6,851 nt of DNA from Planctomycetota bacterium (GTDB lineage: Bacteria > Planctomycetota > Phycisphaerae > WQYP01 > JAJZKY01). The position numbers were made by a program, and so were the translations under genes. This document shows positions 6,649 through 6,851 of this stretch, piece by piece (the stretch's first letter is position 1; each line of letters starts with the position of its first letter). The DNA is taken from the NCBI GenBank assembly GCA_021803885.1, contig JAJZKY010000248.1:1-6851 (forward strand), given 5' to 3'. The notes under the pieces were generated by a model. That model did no database searches. It was not told the origin of the DNA and saw only the letters and a program-made list of their open reading frames with translations.

Positions 6649-6851
6649 GGAGTTCGCGAACCTCCAAAGCGCCCATTTCTTCCAGCAGGCGAGTGGCCGG
6701 CGCGGGGCCTTCAAAGCCGGTGGGAATCAGCAGAGCGAAACGATCGTTGGTGATGCGCGGGTCAATGGCTTTGAAGCTGGGTTTGGGACGCAGCCGGTCG
6801 GTGGCAAATAAAGTCAGGAACGTAAGGATGCCGGTGGTCAGAATGCCGCAC
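6641..6851 (-). CDS. actD: ActD (DUF3341), ACIII subunit, C-terminal 69 residues only
   Basis: This is the end of a membrane subunit of alternative complex III, the quinol:cytochrome c oxidoreductase that replaces the bc1 complex in many bacteria. The 5' part lies beyond the right edge. Read by hand, the frame begins with the end of a hydrophobic helix (CGILTTGILTFLTLFATDR). It continues with the soluble tail LRPKPSFKAIDPRITNDRF, a pattern typical of ActD, and ends LLEEMGALEVRELHV followed by TAA at 6641-6643. The call rests on this tail and on the position directly before actE and actF, which is the standard order actABCDEF. The stop lies inside the start region of actE (8-nt overlap, ATGTCTAA), which points to translational coupling. 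No internal defect is visible in this part. DUF3341 membership is recalled from the family pattern and has not been searched. Confidence 0.85.
   Translation of the reverse strand, partial: CGILTTGILTFLTLFATDRLRPKPSFKAIDPRITNDRFALLIPTGFEGPAPATRLLEEMGALEVRELHV
6649..6665 (-). promoter_or_regulatory. actE ribosome binding site within a possible hairpin
   Basis: On the minus strand this stretch reads GGAGGTTCGCGAACTCC and abuts the actE ATG. GGAGG (6661-6665) is a good Shine-Dalgarno sequence, but it sits 12 nt from the start, which is long. It can pair with the CTCC just before the ATG around a TTCGCGAA core, giving about six base pairs with one bulged G and a CGCG loop. That would hide the site unless ribosomes finishing actD open it. 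The pairing is seen in the sequence. The regulatory role is inferred, and the structure is small. Confidence 0.35.

Noticed and set aside
1..6851. Mobile elements, CRISPR arrays, tRNA or rRNA genes
   Set aside because: Nearly every base is accounted for by the nine genes. No inverted terminal repeats, regularly spaced repeats, transposase motifs or structured RNA signatures were seen.

Overview
The window is one tightly packed gene cluster, entirely on the minus strand. It covers the 3' part of an alternative complex III (ACIII) operon running straight into an aa3-type cytochrome c oxidase operon. In transcription order (right to left) it holds actD (partial), actE, actF, a membrane-anchored di-heme cytochrome c gene, coxB, coxA, ctaG (cox11), a small single-helix membrane protein gene, and coxC (partial). 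The genes actA, actB and actC would be expected just beyond the right edge, and the rest of coxC, perhaps with a subunit IV gene, beyond the left edge.

The genes overlap by 1 to 28 nt or are separated by at most 34 nt. I see no promoter, terminator, RNA gene, mobile element or CRISPR array, so this looks like the middle of a long polycistronic unit. High GC and the fused ACIII-plus-cox layout fit an aerobic Gram-negative bacterium. Acidobacteriota is my best guess from gene order and protein style, but the taxon is an inference without a database search.

The products form one electron-transfer route. Quinol is oxidised by ACIII (ActC/ActF membrane subunits, ActE lipoprotein haem c). Electrons then pass, probably through the anchored di-heme cytochrome c, to CuA in CoxB, and on to haem a and the haem a3/CuB centre in CoxA, where O2 is reduced with proton pumping. 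CtaG delivers copper to the CuB site. The small membrane protein beside ctaG is probably an assembly or accessory factor.

The most notable feature is in actF. A single in-frame TAG lies in the middle of predicted transmembrane helix 4, while the reading frame on both sides encodes a complete, normal-looking ActF. Secondary points are a CoxB copper motif with Met in place of the usual Glu, a possible hairpin over the actE ribosome binding site, and a small ORF resembling the CoxF-type ORFs of other cox operons. I see no convincing new system beyond these.
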